The position numbers and the translations under genes were made by a program. Shown one piece after another: positions 33,727-48,288 of a DNA stretch of 64,000 nucleotides. The stretch lies in NCBI RefSeq assembly GCF_002833405.1, contig NZ_CP025135.1, forward strand, positions 96,001 through 160,000, read 5' to 3'. The notes below the pieces were generated by a model. It was not told where the DNA came from. It saw nothing but the letters and a program-made list of their open reading frames with translations, and made no database searches. The first letter of the stretch is position 1. Every line of letters starts with the position of its first letter. This DNA comes from Planococcus sp. MB-3u-03. GTDB taxonomy: Bacteria > Bacillota > Bacilli > Bacillales_A > Planococcaceae.

Positions 33727-35460
33727 TTGGGAGTAAACGTAAAGGTCAGAGAAGAACTCAAACAAGGATTATCCGGCAGCGGGGCAGACGTATTAATTCA
33801 ATCATTGAAACAGCAGGGTGTTGAGATCATTTTTGGCTACCCAGGAGGTGCGGTTCTGCCAATCTACGATGCTTTGCATCGAAACCCGATCCGTCACATA
33901 TTAGCGAGACACGAACAAGGCGCGATCCATGCAGCGGAAGGCTACGCCAGAGTTTCCGGAAAAGCAGGAGTGGTCATTGCAACGTCCGGGCCGGGGGCGA
34001 CGAACCTCGTCACCGGGATTGCGGATGCCATGCTCGATTCATTGCCGCTCGTCATCTTCACCGGGCAAGTTGCTACTTCGGTTATCGGAACAGATGCTTT
34101 CCAAGAAGCGGATATCGTCAGCATTACACAGCCGATCACAAAACATAATTACCAGGTGAAAAAAGCGGAAGACTTGCCGCGGATCATCAAGGAGGCATTC
34201 TTCATCGCTTCAACAGGGCGCCCGGGACCGGTCGTCGTCGATATCCCGAAAGACGTATCCACGATGCTGTTCGCCGGAAGTGAAGAACAAGCGGATGCAG
34301 ATGTTTACTTGCCGGGCTATCAACCGACCATCTCACCGAATTATCTGCAGATCCAAAAGGCAGTTCAATCGCTGTCCAAGGCGAAAAAGCCGGTGATTCT
34401 CGCCGGTGCTGGAGTATTGGCAGCGAGAGCTTCCGAAGAGCTTCAAGCATTTGCGGAACATCATCAAATCCCGATTGTGAACACCTTGCTTGGACTTGGA
34501 ACAATCGGCGGCGATCATGAATTGTTCCTCGGCATGGGAGGCATGCACGGAACGTATGCAGCGAATACGGCAATTTGCGAATGTGATGTCTTGCTGAATA
34601 TCGGAGCCCGTTTTGACGACAGGCTCACCGGCAATTTGGCGTCATTTGCGCCGAATGCGGAAGTCATCCATATCGATATCGATCCTGCAGAAATCGGGAA
34701 GAACGTCCCGACAGCCATCCCGATCGTGTCGGATGCCAAAGCGGCATTGGTCGAGCTATTGAAAAGCAATTTCGAAAGCCCGGACACAGAAGAATGGCGC
34801 GGCAAGCTCCATGCATACCAAGAAGCTTACCCGCTTCAGTATCACCAAAAAGAACGTGTTGGCATCATGCCTCAGCAAGCTGTCGAATTGATCCACCGTT
34901 TGACAGGCGGCGATGCTATCGTCACAACGGATGTCGGCCAACACCAAATGTGGACGGCTCAGTATTACCGCTTCAACAACCCGCATAACTGGGTGACATC
35001 CGGTGGGCTTGGGACGATGGGCTTCGGCTTCCCGGCAGCGATCGGGGCGAAGTTCGCAAGACCGGAAGAAACGGTCGTGGCCGTCGTCGGCGATGCCGGT
35101 TTCCAAATGACTTTACAGGAATTGTCGCTATTGCAGGAATACCGGTTGCCGGTAAAGATCGTCATCTTGAACAACCAAAGCCTTGGGATGGTTCGCCAGT
35201 GGCAAGAAACCTTCTACGAGGAACGCTATTCCCAATCGATGATGCCGGTGCAGCCGGATTTCGTTAAACTGGCGGCCGCTTATGATCTTGACGGCTATAA
35301 GGTCGAAACGATGGAAGAAGCGGAAGAAGTATTCAAAAAAGCGTTTGAATCAGATGGCCCAGCGCTCATCGATTGCCGGGTAATCCAACTCGAATGTGTG
35401 TACCCGATGGTGGCGCCAGGCAAAGGGCTCAACGAAATGATCGGGGTGAAAGGCGAATGA
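33727..35460 (+). CDS. ilvB: Acetolactate synthase, large (catalytic) subunit
   Basis: A ThDP enzyme that condenses pyruvate with pyruvate or 2-oxobutyrate, the first common step of Val, Leu and Ile synthesis. The 577-residue protein has [14 protein letters not shown] with the catalytic Glu region [15 protein letters not shown], and the ThDP motif [13 protein letters not shown] (~453) running to NNQS. TTG start with AAGGAGG 8 bases upstream. The stop overlaps ilvN as ATGA. Confidence 0.96.
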   Translation: MGVNVKVREELKQGLSGSGADVLIQSLKQQGVEIIFGYPGGAVLPIYDALHRNPIRHILARHEQGAIHAAEGYARVSGKAGVVIATSGPGATNLVTGIADAMLDSLPLVIFTGQVATSVIGTDAFQEADIVSITQPITKHNYQVKKAEDLPRIIKEAFFIASTGRPGPVVVDIPKDVSTMLFAGSEEQADADVYLPGYQPTISPNYLQIQKAVQSLSKAKKPVILAGAGVLAARASEELQAFAEHHQIPIVNTLLGLGTIGGDHELFLGMGGMHGTYAANTAICECDVLLNIGARFDDRLTGNLASFAPNAEVIHIDIDPAEIGKNVPTAIPIVSDAKAALVELLKSNFESPDTEEWRGKLHAYQEAYPLQYHQKERVGIMPQQAVELIHRLTGGDAIVTTDVGQHQMWTAQYYRFNNPHNWVTSGGLGTMGFGFPAAIGAKFARPEETVVAVVGDAGFQMTLQELSLLQEYRLPVKIVILNNQSLGMVRQWQETFYEERYSQSMMPVQPDFVKLAAAYDLDGYKVETMEEAEEVFKKAFESDGPALIDCRVIQLECVYPMVAPGKGLNEMIGVKGE

Positions 35461-35969
35461 AGCGAGTAATCACAACGACGGTCATCAACCAGAGCGGCGT
35501 CTTGAACCGGGTTACAGGGCTGTTGATGAAACGCCAATTCAATATTGAAAGCATTTCGGTCGGACATACCGAGCAAGCAGGAATTTCCAAAATGACTTTT
35601 GTCGTCAATGTGGAAGATAAAGGCAAGCTGGAGCAATTGCTCAAACAGCTGCAAAAGCAGATTGACGTCTTGAAAGTCAATGACATTACCGATAAGGCGA
35701 TGGTCATGAGAGAACTCGCACTGATTAAAGTGGTCGCACCGCCCGCAGCGCGCAGCGAGATTTACAGCATTGTGGAACCGTTCCGCGCGACAGTGGTCGA
35801 TATGAGCAAAAACGTCACTACGTTCCAAGTAACAGGCGATCCTGAGAAAATCGAAGCCTTCATCGATTTGATGAAGCCATACGGCATCAAAGAATTAACA
35901 AGAACCGGAGTATCCGCTTTTGTCAGAGAAACGCAAAAAGCCCATACACCGCAATTGAACATCCTTTAA
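35457..35969 (+). CDS. ilvN: Acetolactate synthase, small (regulatory) subunit
   Basis: The regulatory subunit that gives valine feedback and activates IlvB. The 170-residue protein begins [20 protein letters not shown] with an ACT domain (residues ~3-75) including [13 protein letters not shown], then the C-terminal ALS domain. ATG 35457 overlaps the ilvB stop. The gene is often called ilvH in Bacillus. Confidence 0.95.
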   Translation: MKRVITTTVINQSGVLNRVTGLLMKRQFNIESISVGHTEQAGISKMTFVVNVEDKGKLEQLLKQLQKQIDVLKVNDITDKAMVMRELALIKVVAPPAARSEIYSIVEPFRATVVDMSKNVTTFQVTGDPEKIEAFIDLMKPYGIKELTRTGVSAFVRETQKAHTPQLNIL

Positions 35970-38559
<2,590 letters not shown>

Positions 38560-38587
38560 CCAGCAAACCCACAGAGGAGGAATTACT

Positions 38588-39688
38588 ATGGAAAAGACAA
38601 TCGCAGTATTGCCAGGAGACGGCATCGGACCAGAAGTAACAGAGGCGGCAGTGAAGGTGCTAAAATCCATTGCGATGCGCTATGGGCACACATTCCATTG
38701 GAAATTCGCGGCAATCGGGGGAGCGGCGGTCGATGAATCCGGGAACCCGCTGCCAAAAGAAACCGTTGAAGCGTGCGAAGCGAGCGATGCCATCCTCCTC
38801 GGTGCGGTAGGCGGCCCGAAATGGGATAACAACCCCGCAGAACAGCGCCCAGAAAAAGGGCTGTTGAATATCCGAAAACACTTCGACTTGTTTGCCAACG
38901 TCCGCCCAGTCAAAGCGGTACCGGCACTTCTCGGATCTTCCCCATTGAAAGAAGAGATCGCGCGTGAAGTGGACATGGTCATCGTCCGCGAATTGACCGG
39001 CGGCTTGTATTTCGGAGAACCGAAACGCCACAATGAAAATTCCGCAGTCGATACACTCGTCTACACACGGGCGGAAATCGAACGCATCGTCGACCAGGCA
39101 TTCGAAATGGCCCGTTCGCGCCGCGGCAAATTGGCTTCAGTCGACAAAGCGAACGTCTTGGAATCCAGCAAGCTTTGGAGAAAAGTCGTTGAAGAACGCA
39201 AGGCCGGTTATCCGGACGTGGAAGTTGAACATATGTTGGTCGATTCGGCTGCAATGAAATTGATCACCAACCCACGGGCGTTCGACGTCTTGGTGACGGA
39301 GAACATGTTCGGCGATATCTTGAGCGATGAAGCATCAGTCATCACCGGTTCGCTCGGCATGCTGCCATCCGCGAGCATCCGTTCAGACGGTTTCGGTTTG
39401 TATGAACCGGTACACGGCTCGGCACCGGATATCGCGGGGCAAAACAAAGCAAACCCATCCGCAGCGATTTTATCGGCGGCAATGATGCTGCGCCAATCGT
39501 TCGGCATGGATTCAGAAGCATCGTCGATTGAAGATGCAGTTATGAGCGTCCTTGAAGATGGCTATTGCACAGGCGATTTGTCGGCTTGCGGCAATAAAGT
39601 CATCTCAACGGAACGCTTCGTGGAAAAAGTCATCGAAGAATTGGAACGGGAATTCGTGTCGGAACACATCATGTTTTCCTACGTGTAA
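38588..39688 (+). CDS. leuB: 3-isopropylmalate dehydrogenase
   Basis: LeuB oxidatively decarboxylates 3-isopropylmalate with NAD. The 366-residue protein has [18 protein letters not shown] near the N-terminus, [13 protein letters not shown] (~136) and the metal-binding [19 protein letters not shown] (~238-256). [15 protein letters not shown] gives NAD specificity. AGGAGG precedes the ATG. It lies in the leuABCD order usual for Bacillus. Confidence 0.96.
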   Translation: MEKTIAVLPGDGIGPEVTEAAVKVLKSIAMRYGHTFHWKFAAIGGAAVDESGNPLPKETVEACEASDAILLGAVGGPKWDNNPAEQRPEKGLLNIRKHFDLFANVRPVKAVPALLGSSPLKEEIAREVDMVIVRELTGGLYFGEPKRHNENSAVDTLVYTRAEIERIVDQAFEMARSRRGKLASVDKANVLESSKLWRKVVEERKAGYPDVEVEHMLVDSAAMKLITNPRAFDVLVTENMFGDILSDEASVITGSLGMLPSASIRSDGFGLYEPVHGSAPDIAGQNKANPSAAILSAAMMLRQSFGMDSEASSIEDAVMSVLEDGYCTGDLSACGNKVISTERFVEKVIEELEREFVSEHIMFSYV

Positions 39689-39707
39689 ATGGAAGGGGCA
39701 CTCTGCT

Positions 39708-41126
39708 ATGGCAAAAACGATTATTGAAAAAATCTGGGAACAGCATATTGTATTCGAAGAGCCGGGAAAACCCGACCTGTTGTATATCGATCTTCATCTC
39801 CTGCATGAAGTTACTTCCCCGCAGGCGTTTGAAGGCTTGCGCCTGAACGGCCGAAAAGTGCGGCGTCCGGATCTGTGCTTTGCGACGATGGATCATAACG
39901 TGCCGACGCGCAACCGCTCAGTGATCAAAGACCCGATTTCCCGCAAGCAAATCAAGACGCTTCAGGAAAACTGTGATGAGTTCGGGGTGCCGCTTGCTGG
40001 GATCAATCATCCCGACCAAGGCATCGTCCACGTCATCGGGCCGGAACTCGGCCTCACACAGCCCGGCAAGACGATTGTCTGCGGCGATAGCCATACGTCC
40101 ACGCACGGAGCGTTCGGCGCTTTGGCATTCGGCATCGGCACAAGTGAAGTAGAGCATGTGTTGTCGACGCAGACGCTTTGGCAGTCCAAGCCGAAAACGA
40201 TGGAAATCCGCATCGACGGAGAGCTTGGCTTCGGTGTTTCCGCAAAAGACGTCATTCTCGCGATCATCTCGAAGTACGGTGTCGATATGGGGACAGGACA
40301 TATCATTGAATACACCGGGGAAGCGATCCGCAATTTATCGATGGAAGAACGCATGACGATCTGCAATATGTCCATCGAAGCGGGCGCACGCGCCGGCCTT
40401 GTAAGCCCAGACGAAACGACAGTCGAATATTTGCGCGGCAGAAGAAATGTCCCGGAAGGCGAAGCGTTTGAACAAGAAGCTGGGCGCTGGCTGGCACTGG
40501 CGACAGATGAAGACGCAAGCTATGACGTGTCGCATACAATCCATGCGAACGATATCTCGCCGTTTGTCACATGGGGCACCAACCCGTCCATGGGTTCAGG
40601 CATTGCCGAACACGTGCCGACAGCAGCGGATTACGACAAGCAGGAAGACCGGGACGCTTTGCGCCAAGCGCTTGCTTATATGCAATTGGAAGAAGGCGCA
40701 CCGTTATCATCCATCGCCATCCAGCACGTCTTTATCGGCTCTTGCACGAATGCCCGCCTCAGTGATTTGCGGGCAGCAAGTGAAATCGTCAAAGGCAGAA
40801 CGGTGCATCCGTCGGTCACGGCGATTGTCGTACCGGGTTCGGAGACCGTCAAGCGCGCAGCTGAAGCGGAAGGGCTTGACCAAGTGTTCTTGCAGGCAGG
40901 CTTTGAATGGCGCGAGACAGGTTGCAGCATGTGTCTGGCAATGAACGAGGACGCTGTACCGTCAGGCGAGCGCTGTGCTTCTACATCGAACCGCAATTTT
41001 GAAGGGCGCCAAGGTGCAGGGTCCATGACGCATTTGGTCTCACCCGTAATGGCGGCTGCTGCTGCGATTGAAGGGCATTTGACGGATGTCCGCAATTATA
41101 TGGAAGAACCTGTGCCCTCGGCATAA
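39708..41126 (+). CDS. leuC: 3-isopropylmalate dehydratase, large subunit
   Basis: LeuC, with LeuD, isomerises 2- to 3-isopropylmalate using a 4Fe-4S cluster. The three cluster Cys sit in [17 protein letters not shown] (~343-359) and [10 protein letters not shown] (~407). [20 protein letters not shown] (~127-146) is the aconitase signature. Length 472 residues. I chose ATG 39708 with GGAAGGGG upstream. A longer ORF beginning at 39552 only shadows the leuB 3' end. Confidence 0.96.
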   Translation: MAKTIIEKIWEQHIVFEEPGKPDLLYIDLHLLHEVTSPQAFEGLRLNGRKVRRPDLCFATMDHNVPTRNRSVIKDPISRKQIKTLQENCDEFGVPLAGINHPDQGIVHVIGPELGLTQPGKTIVCGDSHTSTHGAFGALAFGIGTSEVEHVLSTQTLWQSKPKTMEIRIDGELGFGVSAKDVILAIISKYGVDMGTGHIIEYTGEAIRNLSMEERMTICNMSIEAGARAGLVSPDETTVEYLRGRRNVPEGEAFEQEAGRWLALATDEDASYDVSHTIHANDISPFVTWGTNPSMGSGIAEHVPTAADYDKQEDRDALRQALAYMQLEEGAPLSSIAIQHVFIGSCTNARLSDLRAASEIVKGRTVHPSVTAIVVPGSETVKRAAEAEGLDQVFLQAGFEWRETGCSMCLAMNEDAVPSGERCASTSNRNFEGRQGAGSMTHLVSPVMAAAAAIEGHLTDVRNYMEEPVPSA

Positions 41127-41144
41127 CGGAAGGAGGAACTGAAT

Positions 41145-41738
41145 TTGAAACCCATCAATGAAATTTCGAGCATCTTGACGCCGCTCGACCGCAAAAACGT
41201 CGATACCGACCAAATCATTTCAAAGGAATTCCTCAAGCGCATTGAGCGCACAGGGTTCGGGAAGTATTTGTTCTACCATTGGCGTTTTCATTCAGACGGC
41301 ACACCCAATCAAGAATTTGTCTTGAACGACCCGCGCTTCCAAAATTCCGAGATCCTTGTGGCGCAGGAAAACTTTGGCTGCGGCTCCTCCCGTGAACACG
41401 CGCCGTGGGCCATCCTGGACTACGGTTTCCGTGTCGTCATCTCGCCGAGTTATGCGGATATCTTCTATAATAACTGTGTGAAGAACGGCATCTTGCCGAT
41501 CCGCCTCGAAGAAGCGGAGGTGGCTGCTTTGCTGGAAAAAGGCAAACAGGCGCCATACCGTCTTGATGTCGACTTGAAACACCAAACGGTGACGGCAGAA
41601 GACGGCGCCAGCTATTCCTTCGACATCGATCCGTACTGGAAAGAAATGCTGTTGAACGGCTGGGATGAGATCGCCTTGACGATTCAATACGATTCCTATA
41701 TCCAGGCATACGAAGAAAAAATGCAGCAAGCCCAATAA
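41145..41738 (+). CDS. leuD: 3-isopropylmalate dehydratase, small subunit
   Basis: LeuD supplies the swivelling domain that closes over the LeuC active site. The 197-residue protein has the NFGCGSSREHAPWAILDYGF segment (~76-95) typical of the family. TTG start with AAGGAGG 8 bases upstream, product MKPINEISSILTPLDRKNVD. Last gene of the T-box-controlled operon, closed by a terminator. Confidence 0.95.
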   Translation: MKPINEISSILTPLDRKNVDTDQIISKEFLKRIERTGFGKYLFYHWRFHSDGTPNQEFVLNDPRFQNSEILVAQENFGCGSSREHAPWAILDYGFRVVISPSYADIFYNNCVKNGILPIRLEEAEVAALLEKGKQAPYRLDVDLKHQTVTAEDGASYSFDIDPYWKEMLLNGWDEIALTIQYDSYIQAYEEKMQQAQ

Positions 41739-41745
41739 AGCACCG

Positions 41746-41796
41746 CCGCTCTTTGCCCTTGTTTCGTTCCACGACAAGGCAGGGAGCGGTTTTTTT
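41746..41796 (+). terminator. Terminator of the ilv-leu operon
   Basis: CCGCTC/GAGCGG form the base and GCC(C)TTGT/ACAAGGC the top of a long hairpin, followed by seven T. Confidence 0.88.
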
Positions 41797-41824
41797 GATG
41801 CCTTTCAGGAGCGGTTTCGCTGTG

Positions 41825-41853
41825 TTGACATCATTGTGCAGATTTGTTACTTT
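41825..41853 (+). promoter_or_regulatory. Promoter of the antiporter-family gene
   Basis: A perfect TTGACA, 17-base spacer and TACTTT with an extended TGT just before the -10 box. CTTTA/TAAAG half-sites overlap the -10 region. Confidence 0.72.
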
Positions 41854-41886
41854 AGTAAAGGACTTTAACGCTTTAGCAAACTAAAG
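41850..41886 (+). repeat. CTTTA/TAAAG repeat cluster over the start region
   Basis: A palindrome CTTTA-G-TAAAG (41850-41860), a lone CTTTA (41863) and an inverted repeat CTTTAG-CAAA-CTAAAG (41871-41886). The last arm covers the AAAG of the ribosome binding site AAAGGAG. It may be an operator, an RNA hairpin that hides the ribosome binding site, or both. Confidence 0.6.
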
Positions 41887-41898
41887 GAGAAATGAACA

Positions 41899-43227
41899 AT
41901 GAATGCAGTTATTATCGCCGTTTTAGTGATGCTCATATTGAGCTTGCTCCGTGTCAACGTCGTCTTTGCTTTATTGATCGGCGCACTCGCCGGCGGGCTT
42001 AGTGGGGGACTCAGCTTCACTGAAACCTTGACTTCCTATACAGATGGTCTCGGTGCGGGGGCGACTATCGCATTGAGCTATGCCATGCTCGGTGGATTCG
42101 CCGTCGCTATTTCACGCACCGGCATACCCGAGCTGCTCGTTGCGGGTGTTTTGAAACTGGTCAATAAAGACGGGGAGGCGACGCGCGAGAACTTGGCGAA
42201 AGCGCTCATCATCTTTGCGCTGTTTGCCATGGCCATCTTCTCGCAAAACTTGATCCCAATCCATATTGCCTTTATCCCGCTCTTGGTGCCGCCGATTCTG
42301 CACATCCTGAATGAATTGCGCATCGACCGCCGGCTCATCGCCTCTGTCCTGACATTCGGGCTGACGGCGCCGTATATTTTATTGCCGTATGGCTTCGGAT
42401 TGATCTTCCATGAGATTCTCGCCACGCAGATGGAACTGGCGGGCATGCCGATCGATATGGCGGATATTCCGAAAGCGATGGCATTGCCAGTCGCCGGCCT
42501 ATTCCTCGGCTTAGTGGTGGCGGTCTTCATTTCTTACCGCAAGCCGCGTGATTATCGGACTGTGGAAGCAGCTAATACTATAGAAGAAACTCCAAAACGG
42601 ACTGCTTCCGTTAAAGACATCATCGTAACGGTCATTGCATTGATCGCAGCACTCTTCGCGCAGATCCAAAGCGACTCGATGATCATCGGGGCGCTCGCCG
42701 GGATTCTCATCCTCTACATCTTCGGTGCAATGAAATGGAAAGAAGCGGACGATGTCCTGACAGCGGGTATGCGCATGATGGCATTCATCGGGTTTGTCAT
42801 GATCTCAGCGAACGGATTCGCTTCGGTCATCCAAGCGACTGGGGCCATCGACTCGCTCGTTGAAAATGCCGCGAGCATCTTCGGCGACAACAAAGGCCTA
42901 GCGGCACTCGCCATGTTGATCGTCGGTTTGTTCGTCACGATGGGCATCGGTTCCTCGTTCTCGACGATTCCGATTATTGCTGCGATATTTGTTCCACTAA
43001 GTGTCGAGTTCGGTTTCTCGACGATGGCGATCATCGCATTGATCGGGACAGCCGGCGCACTTGGCGATGCCGGGTCGCCAGCTTCTGACTCGACGCTTGG
43101 GCCGACCGCTGGCTTGAACGTCGACGGCCAGCACAATCACATCTGGGATACGGTCGTCCCAACGTTCATCCATTACAATATTCCGCTCGTTTTATTCGGC
43201 TGGATTGCCGTCATGTTTTTAGGATGA
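41899..43227 (+). CDS. Na+/H+ antiporter family membrane protein (YuiF-like)
   Basis: A 442-residue polytopic membrane protein with about 11-12 hydrophobic segments. It resembles the Na+/H+ antiporter family (NhaC-like superfamily; YuiF in B. subtilis). The C-terminal half has GIGSSFSTIPIIAAIFVPL (~352-370) and GDAGSPASDSTLGPTAGLN (~391-409), the conserved unwound-helix region of these carriers. The ion or substrate is unproven; some relatives are listed as amino-acid carriers. AAAGGAG lies 9 bases before the ATG. It has its own promoter and sits between two unrelated core operons. Confidence 0.88.
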   Translation: MNAVIIAVLVMLILSLLRVNVVFALLIGALAGGLSGGLSFTETLTSYTDGLGAGATIALSYAMLGGFAVAISRTGIPELLVAGVLKLVNKDGEATRENLAKALIIFALFAMAIFSQNLIPIHIAFIPLLVPPILHILNELRIDRRLIASVLTFGLTAPYILLPYGFGLIFHEILATQMELAGMPIDMADIPKAMALPVAGLFLGLVVAVFISYRKPRDYRTVEAANTIEETPKRTASVKDIIVTVIALIAALFAQIQSDSMIIGALAGILILYIFGAMKWKEADDVLTAGMRMMAFIGFVMISANGFASVIQATGAIDSLVENAASIFGDNKGLAALAMLIVGLFVTMGIGSSFSTIPIIAAIFVPLSVEFGFSTMAIIALIGTAGALGDAGSPASDSTLGPTAGLNVDGQHNHIWDTVVPTFIHYNIPLVLFGWIAVMFLG

Positions 43228-43258
43228 GTCCGAAAGATTTCGACTATTATCGTATCGG

Positions 43259-43286
43259 TTGAAACTGAAAAGAATCCTGCTATACT
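43259..43286 (+). promoter_or_regulatory. Upstream promoter P1 of the S10 operon
   Basis: TTGAAA and TATACT are separated by 16 bases. A hairpin with a T-rich tail begins about 15 bases after the -10 box, so its transcript may be short. Confidence 0.6.
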
Positions 43287-43300
43287 AGTAAAAGCGAATG

Positions 43301-43337
43301 AAAAGAATTTCGTGCAAAGTCTTGCGGAATTCTTTTT
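43301..43337 (+). terminator. Terminator or attenuator ahead of the S10 operon
   Basis: AAAAGAATT/AATTCTTTT form the base and GCAA-AGTC-TTGC the tip of a hairpin, followed by TATTTTG. The symmetrical A/T flanks could work in both directions. It probably also ends the antiporter transcript. Confidence 0.62.
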
Positions 43338-43349
43338 ATTTTGTATAAT
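43322..43349 (+). promoter_or_regulatory. Downstream promoter P2 of the S10 operon
   Basis: TTGCGG and a perfect TATAAT are separated by 16 bases. The -35 box lies in the 3' arm of the terminator hairpin. Confidence 0.65.
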
Positions 43350-43354
43350 GGTGA

Positions 43355-43786
<432 letters not shown>

Positions 43787-43835
43787 TTGGTAAACGAAAA
43801 TAAAAAACATAAAATTTTGCAGGAGGTGTGACGAC

Positions 43836-44465
43836 ATGACCAAAGGAATCTTAGGTAGAAAAATCGGTATGACGCAAGTTTTTGCTGAGAACGGTGATTT
43901 GATCCCTGTAACTGTAATCGAAGCTGCTCCAAACGTAGTGCTTCAGAAAAAAACAGTTGAAGTGGATGGCTACGAATCGGTACAACTTGGTTTTGATGAC
44001 AAACGCGAGAAGCTTTCGAACAAACCAGAGAAAGGCCACGTAGCAAAAGCAAACACTGCTCCTAAGCGCTTCATTCGCGAACTTCGCAATGTAAACTTAG
44101 CTGATTACGAGATTGGTCAGGAAGTCAAAGTAGATGTATTCGCAGAAGGCGATGTAGTAGATGTAACAGGAACTACGAAAGGTAAAGGTTTCCAAGGTGT
44201 TATTAAACGCCACGGACAATCACGCGGACCAATGACTCACGGTTCACGCTACCACCGTCGTCCTGGTTCAATGGGGCCTGTTGCTCCGAACCGCGTATTC
44301 AAACAGAAGAAATTGCCTGGTCAAATGGGCGGCAACACGGTCACTATCCAAAACCTTCACATCGTGAAAGTGGATGCTGAGCGCAACTTGCTTCTTATTA
44401 AAGGGAATGTTCCTGGCGCACGTAAATCACTAATCCGTGTTAAGTCGGCTATCAAAGCTAACTAA
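43836..44465 (+). CDS. rplC: 50S ribosomal protein L3
   Basis: L3 lies near the peptidyl transferase centre and starts 50S assembly. The 209-residue protein begins [16 protein letters not shown] and has the long extension [20 protein letters not shown] (~127-146) that reaches the active site. AGGAGGTG precedes the ATG. Confidence 0.97.
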   Translation: MTKGILGRKIGMTQVFAENGDLIPVTVIEAAPNVVLQKKTVEVDGYESVQLGFDDKREKLSNKPEKGHVAKANTAPKRFIRELRNVNLADYEIGQEVKVDVFAEGDVVDVTGTTKGKGFQGVIKRHGQSRGPMTHGSRYHRRPGSMGPVAPNRVFKQKKLPGQMGGNTVTIQNLHIVKVDAERNLLLIKGNVPGARKSLIRVKSAIKAN

Positions 44466-44493
44466 TCACATTTAAGGGAAGGAGGAAACAAGA

Positions 44494-45117
44494 ATGCCTA
44501 AAGTAGCTTTACTAAACCAAACTGGTTCACAAGTTGGCGATATCGAATTGAACGATCTTGTCTTCGGCATTGAACCAAATGAATCTGTACTTTTTGATGC
44601 AGTCGTTGCACAACGTGCTTCATTGCGTCAAGGTAACCATAAAGTTAAAAACCGTTCTGAAGTAGCCGGTGGCGGAAGAAAGCCATGGAAGCAAAAAGGA
44701 ACTGGACGTGCTCGTCAAGGTTCGATCCGTTCACCACAATGGCGCGGAGGCGGAGTCGTATTCGGCCCAACACCACGCAGCTACAGCTACAAACTTCCTA
44801 AAAAAGTCCGTCGCTTGGCTCTTCGTTCTGCATTGTCTTCGGCAGTAGCAAACGAAAACCTGATGGTACTTGAAGGATTGGCTTTCGACGCACCGAAAAC
44901 AAAGGAATTCACGAAGCTCGTGACTGACCTGTCTGTCGGTAAGAAAGCATTGTTCGTAACAGCTGACCTTGATGAAAACGTGGCACTATCTGCACGCAAC
45001 ATCAAAGGCATGACAGTTGTACCGGCAAACGGTATCAACGTATTGGACTTGCTTGGCCATGACAAAGTTGTCATGACTAAAGGAGCCGTAGAGAAAATCG
45101 AGGAGGTGCTAGGTTAA
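44494..45117 (+). CDS. rplD: 50S ribosomal protein L4
   Basis: L4 lines the peptide exit tunnel. The 207-residue protein has the tunnel loop [20 protein letters not shown] (~69-88), wild type at macrolide-linked positions as far as can be read. AAGGAGG precedes the ATG. Its stop overlaps the rplW start by one base (TAATG). Confidence 0.97.
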   Translation: MPKVALLNQTGSQVGDIELNDLVFGIEPNESVLFDAVVAQRASLRQGNHKVKNRSEVAGGGRKPWKQKGTGRARQGSIRSPQWRGGGVVFGPTPRSYSYKLPKKVRRLALRSALSSAVANENLMVLEGLAFDAPKTKEFTKLVTDLSVGKKALFVTADLDENVALSARNIKGMTVVPANGINVLDLLGHDKVVMTKGAVEKIEEVLG

Positions 45118-45401
45118 TGGAAGCACGTGACATTCTAAAGCGTCCAGTCATTACCGAGCGTTCTTCTGAGGTAATGGCGGAGAAGAAGTACACTTTTGAA
45201 GTGGACGTTCGCGCTAACAAAACTCAAGTTAAACATGCAGTTCAAGAAGTCTTCGGCGTTCAAGTTGAGAAAGTCAACATCATGAACTACAAAGGCAAAT
45301 TCAAACGCATGGGCAAACACGCAGGCTACACGAACAAACGCCGCAAAGCGATCGTGAAATTGACTGCTGATTCAAAAGACATCGAACTATTCGAAATGTA
45401 A
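45117..45401 (+). CDS. rplW: 50S ribosomal protein L23
   Basis: L23 sits at the tunnel exit and docks SRP and trigger factor. The 94-residue protein starts [20 protein letters not shown]. One-base overlap with rplD and GAGGTG 9 bases upstream indicate coupled translation. Confidence 0.97.
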   Translation: MEARDILKRPVITERSSEVMAEKKYTFEVDVRANKTQVKHAVQEVFGVQVEKVNIMNYKGKFKRMGKHAGYTNKRRKAIVKLTADSKDIELFEM

Positions 45402-45448
45402 TTGTATAAGTTCTGAACAAGAACTAATCAAAGAAGGAGGGAAACAAC

Positions 45449-46279
45449 GTGGGGATTAGAAAATACAAACCTACCACTAACGGTCGTCGTAACATGACTA
45501 GTTCGGATTTCGCTGAAATCACAACGAACAAGCCTGAAAAGTCGCTTTTGCAACCGACGAAGCGTAAAGGCGGCCGTAACAACCAAGGTAAAATCACTGT
45601 ACGCCACCACGGGGGCGGACATAAGCGCCAATACCGCGTGATTGATTTCAAACGTAACAAAGATGGCATTCCAGGACGCGTTGCTACGATCGAATACGAT
45701 CCGAACCGTTCTGCTAACATCGCACTTATCCATTACGCTGACGGAGAAAAACGTTACATTCTTGCACCTAAAGGTGTTCAGGTTGATACGCAAATCATGT
45801 CAGGACCGGAAGCAGACATCAAAGCAGGTAACGCTTTGCCATTGCTTAACATCCCAATGGGTTCTACTATCCACAACATCGAGTTGAAACCAGGCGGAGG
45901 CGGCCAATTGGTACGTTCTGCAGGAGCTTCAGCACAGGTGCTTGGTAAAGAAGGAAAATACGTAACTGTCCGCTTGCAATCAGGCGAAGTTCGCATGATC
46001 CTTGCTACTTGCCGCGCAACAATCGGCGCTGTCGGAAACGAACAGCACGAATTGATCAACATCGGTAAAGCTGGACGTAACCGTTGGAAAGGCAACCGCC
46101 CAACAGTCCGCGGATCTGTCATGAACCCGAACGATCACCCACACGGTGGTGGTGAAGGACGTTCGCCAATCGGACGTAAATCTCCAATGTCTCCATGGGG
46201 CAAACCAACTCTTGGATACAAAACACGCAAGAAAACGAACAAATCCGATAAATTCATCGTGCGTCGCCGCAAAAAATAA
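45449..46279 (+). CDS. rplB: 50S ribosomal protein L2
   Basis: L2 is needed for subunit joining and peptidyl transfer. The 276-residue protein starts [20 protein letters not shown] from a GTG with AAGGAGGG upstream. The conserved C-terminal [20 protein letters not shown] with its functional His just before (PHGGGEG) is present. Confidence 0.97.
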   Translation: MGIRKYKPTTNGRRNMTSSDFAEITTNKPEKSLLQPTKRKGGRNNQGKITVRHHGGGHKRQYRVIDFKRNKDGIPGRVATIEYDPNRSANIALIHYADGEKRYILAPKGVQVDTQIMSGPEADIKAGNALPLLNIPMGSTIHNIELKPGGGGQLVRSAGASAQVLGKEGKYVTVRLQSGEVRMILATCRATIGAVGNEQHELINIGKAGRNRWKGNRPTVRGSVMNPNDHPHGGGEGRSPIGRKSPMSPWGKPTLGYKTRKKTNKSDKFIVRRRKK

Positions 46280-46339
46280 TTTGATTTCGCTGCGGTTCGC
46301 CAAAAGAACCGTGGTGCAATCACGAAGGGAGGATCCCAA

Positions 46340-46618
46340 ATGGGTCGCAGCTTGAAAAAAGGACCTTTTGTAGACGATCATCTTATGAAGAAAGTCGAAG
46401 CGCAAAAGGAATCTGAGAAAAAACAAGTGATCAAAACATGGTCTCGCCGTTCTACAATTTTCCCGACATTCATCGGACTAACGATTGCAGTATACGATGG
46501 CCACAAACACATCCCTGTATACGTGACTGAAGATATGGTAGGCCATAAACTTGGTGAATTTGCTCCAACACGCAAATACGCAAGCCATGGTGCAGACGAT
46601 AAGAAAACAAGACGTTAA
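46340..46618 (+). CDS. rpsS: 30S ribosomal protein S19
   Basis: S19 forms a complex with S13 in the 30S head. The 92-residue protein starts [20 protein letters not shown] and has the [20 protein letters not shown] core. GGGAGG precedes the ATG. Confidence 0.97.
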   Translation: MGRSLKKGPFVDDHLMKKVEAQKESEKKQVIKTWSRRSTIFPTFIGLTIAVYDGHKHIPVYVTEDMVGHKLGEFAPTRKYASHGADDKKTRR

Positions 46619-46637
46619 TTGAGAGGAGGATTTCCCC

Positions 46638-46979
46638 ATGCAAGCAAAAGCTGTTGCTAGAACAGTACGTATTGCTCCTCGTAAAGTCCGTTTAGTAGTA
46701 GATTTAATCCGAGGCAAGCAAATCGGTGAAGCGGTCGCAATTTTGAACCACACTCCTAAAGCAGCATCCATTGTTGTTGAGAAGTTGTTGAAATCTGCAG
46801 CTGCTAACGCTGAACACAATTACGAAATGAACATCGAGAACCTTGTCATCAGCGAAGTATTCGTTGACGAAGGGCCGACTTTGAAGCGTTTCCGTCCACG
46901 TGCAATGGGACGCGCGAGCGCGATCAACAAACGCACAAGCCACATCACACTAGTGGTATCTGAGAAGAAGGAGGGATAA
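46638..46979 (+). CDS. rplV: 50S ribosomal protein L22
   Basis: L22 lines the exit tunnel through its beta-hairpin. The 113-residue protein has [20 protein letters not shown] (~75-94), the conserved hairpin at the tunnel. AGGAGG precedes the ATG. The rpsC start follows 3 bases after the stop. Confidence 0.97.
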   Translation: MQAKAVARTVRIAPRKVRLVVDLIRGKQIGEAVAILNHTPKAASIVVEKLLKSAAANAEHNYEMNIENLVISEVFVDEGPTLKRFRPRAMGRASAINKRTSHITLVVSEKKEG

Positions 46980-46982
46980 TTC

Positions 46983-47639
46983 GTGGGACAAAAAATTCAT
47001 CCAATTGGAATGCGAATCGGAATCATCCGTGATTGGGAGTCGAAATGGTACGCTGAAAAAGACTACGCGACACTCCTTCACGAAGATTTGAAAATCCGTG
47101 AATACATCGAAACACGTTTGAAAGAAGCTTCAGTTTCGAAAATCGAAATCGAGCGCGCTGCAAACCGTGTAAACGTAACAATCCACACTGCTAAGCCAGG
47201 TATGGTAATCGGTAAAGGTGGCTCTGAAGTAGAAGTACTTCGTACGCAACTGAACACGATGACTGGCAAGCGTGTCCACATCAACATCGTAGAAATCAAA
47301 CGCGCTGACCTTGACGCGAAATTGGTCGCTGAAGGAATCGCACGCCAGCTAGAAAACCGTGCATCATTCCGCCGTGCCCAAAAACAAACGCTTCAACGCA
47401 CTATGCGTGCAGGCGCTAAAGGGATCAAAACTCAAGTATCTGGACGTCTAGGCGGAGCTGACATTGCCCGTGCTGAGTCCTATAGCGAAGGAACTGTTCC
47501 GCTCCATACATTGCGCGCAGACATCGACTATGCGCACGCTGAAGCAGACACTACTTATGGTAAGCTCGGCGTGAAAGTATGGATCTACCGCGGTGAAGTC
47601 CTTCCAACCAAGAAGAATTCTGAGGAAGGAGGCAAATAA
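46983..47639 (+). CDS. rpsC: 30S ribosomal protein S3
   Basis: S3 binds the mRNA entry site and has helicase-linked residues. The 218-residue protein starts from GTG as [20 protein letters not shown]. It has a KH domain with [16 protein letters not shown] (~74-89). AAGGAGGG precedes the start. Confidence 0.97.
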   Translation: MGQKIHPIGMRIGIIRDWESKWYAEKDYATLLHEDLKIREYIETRLKEASVSKIEIERAANRVNVTIHTAKPGMVIGKGGSEVEVLRTQLNTMTGKRVHINIVEIKRADLDAKLVAEGIARQLENRASFRRAQKQTLQRTMRAGAKGIKTQVSGRLGGADIARAESYSEGTVPLHTLRADIDYAHAEADTTYGKLGVKVWIYRGEVLPTKKNSEEGGK

Positions 47640-47640
47640 T

Positions 47641-48265
<625 letters not shown>

Positions 48266-48288
48266 TAATTCGAGAGGAGGTTGCAAGT

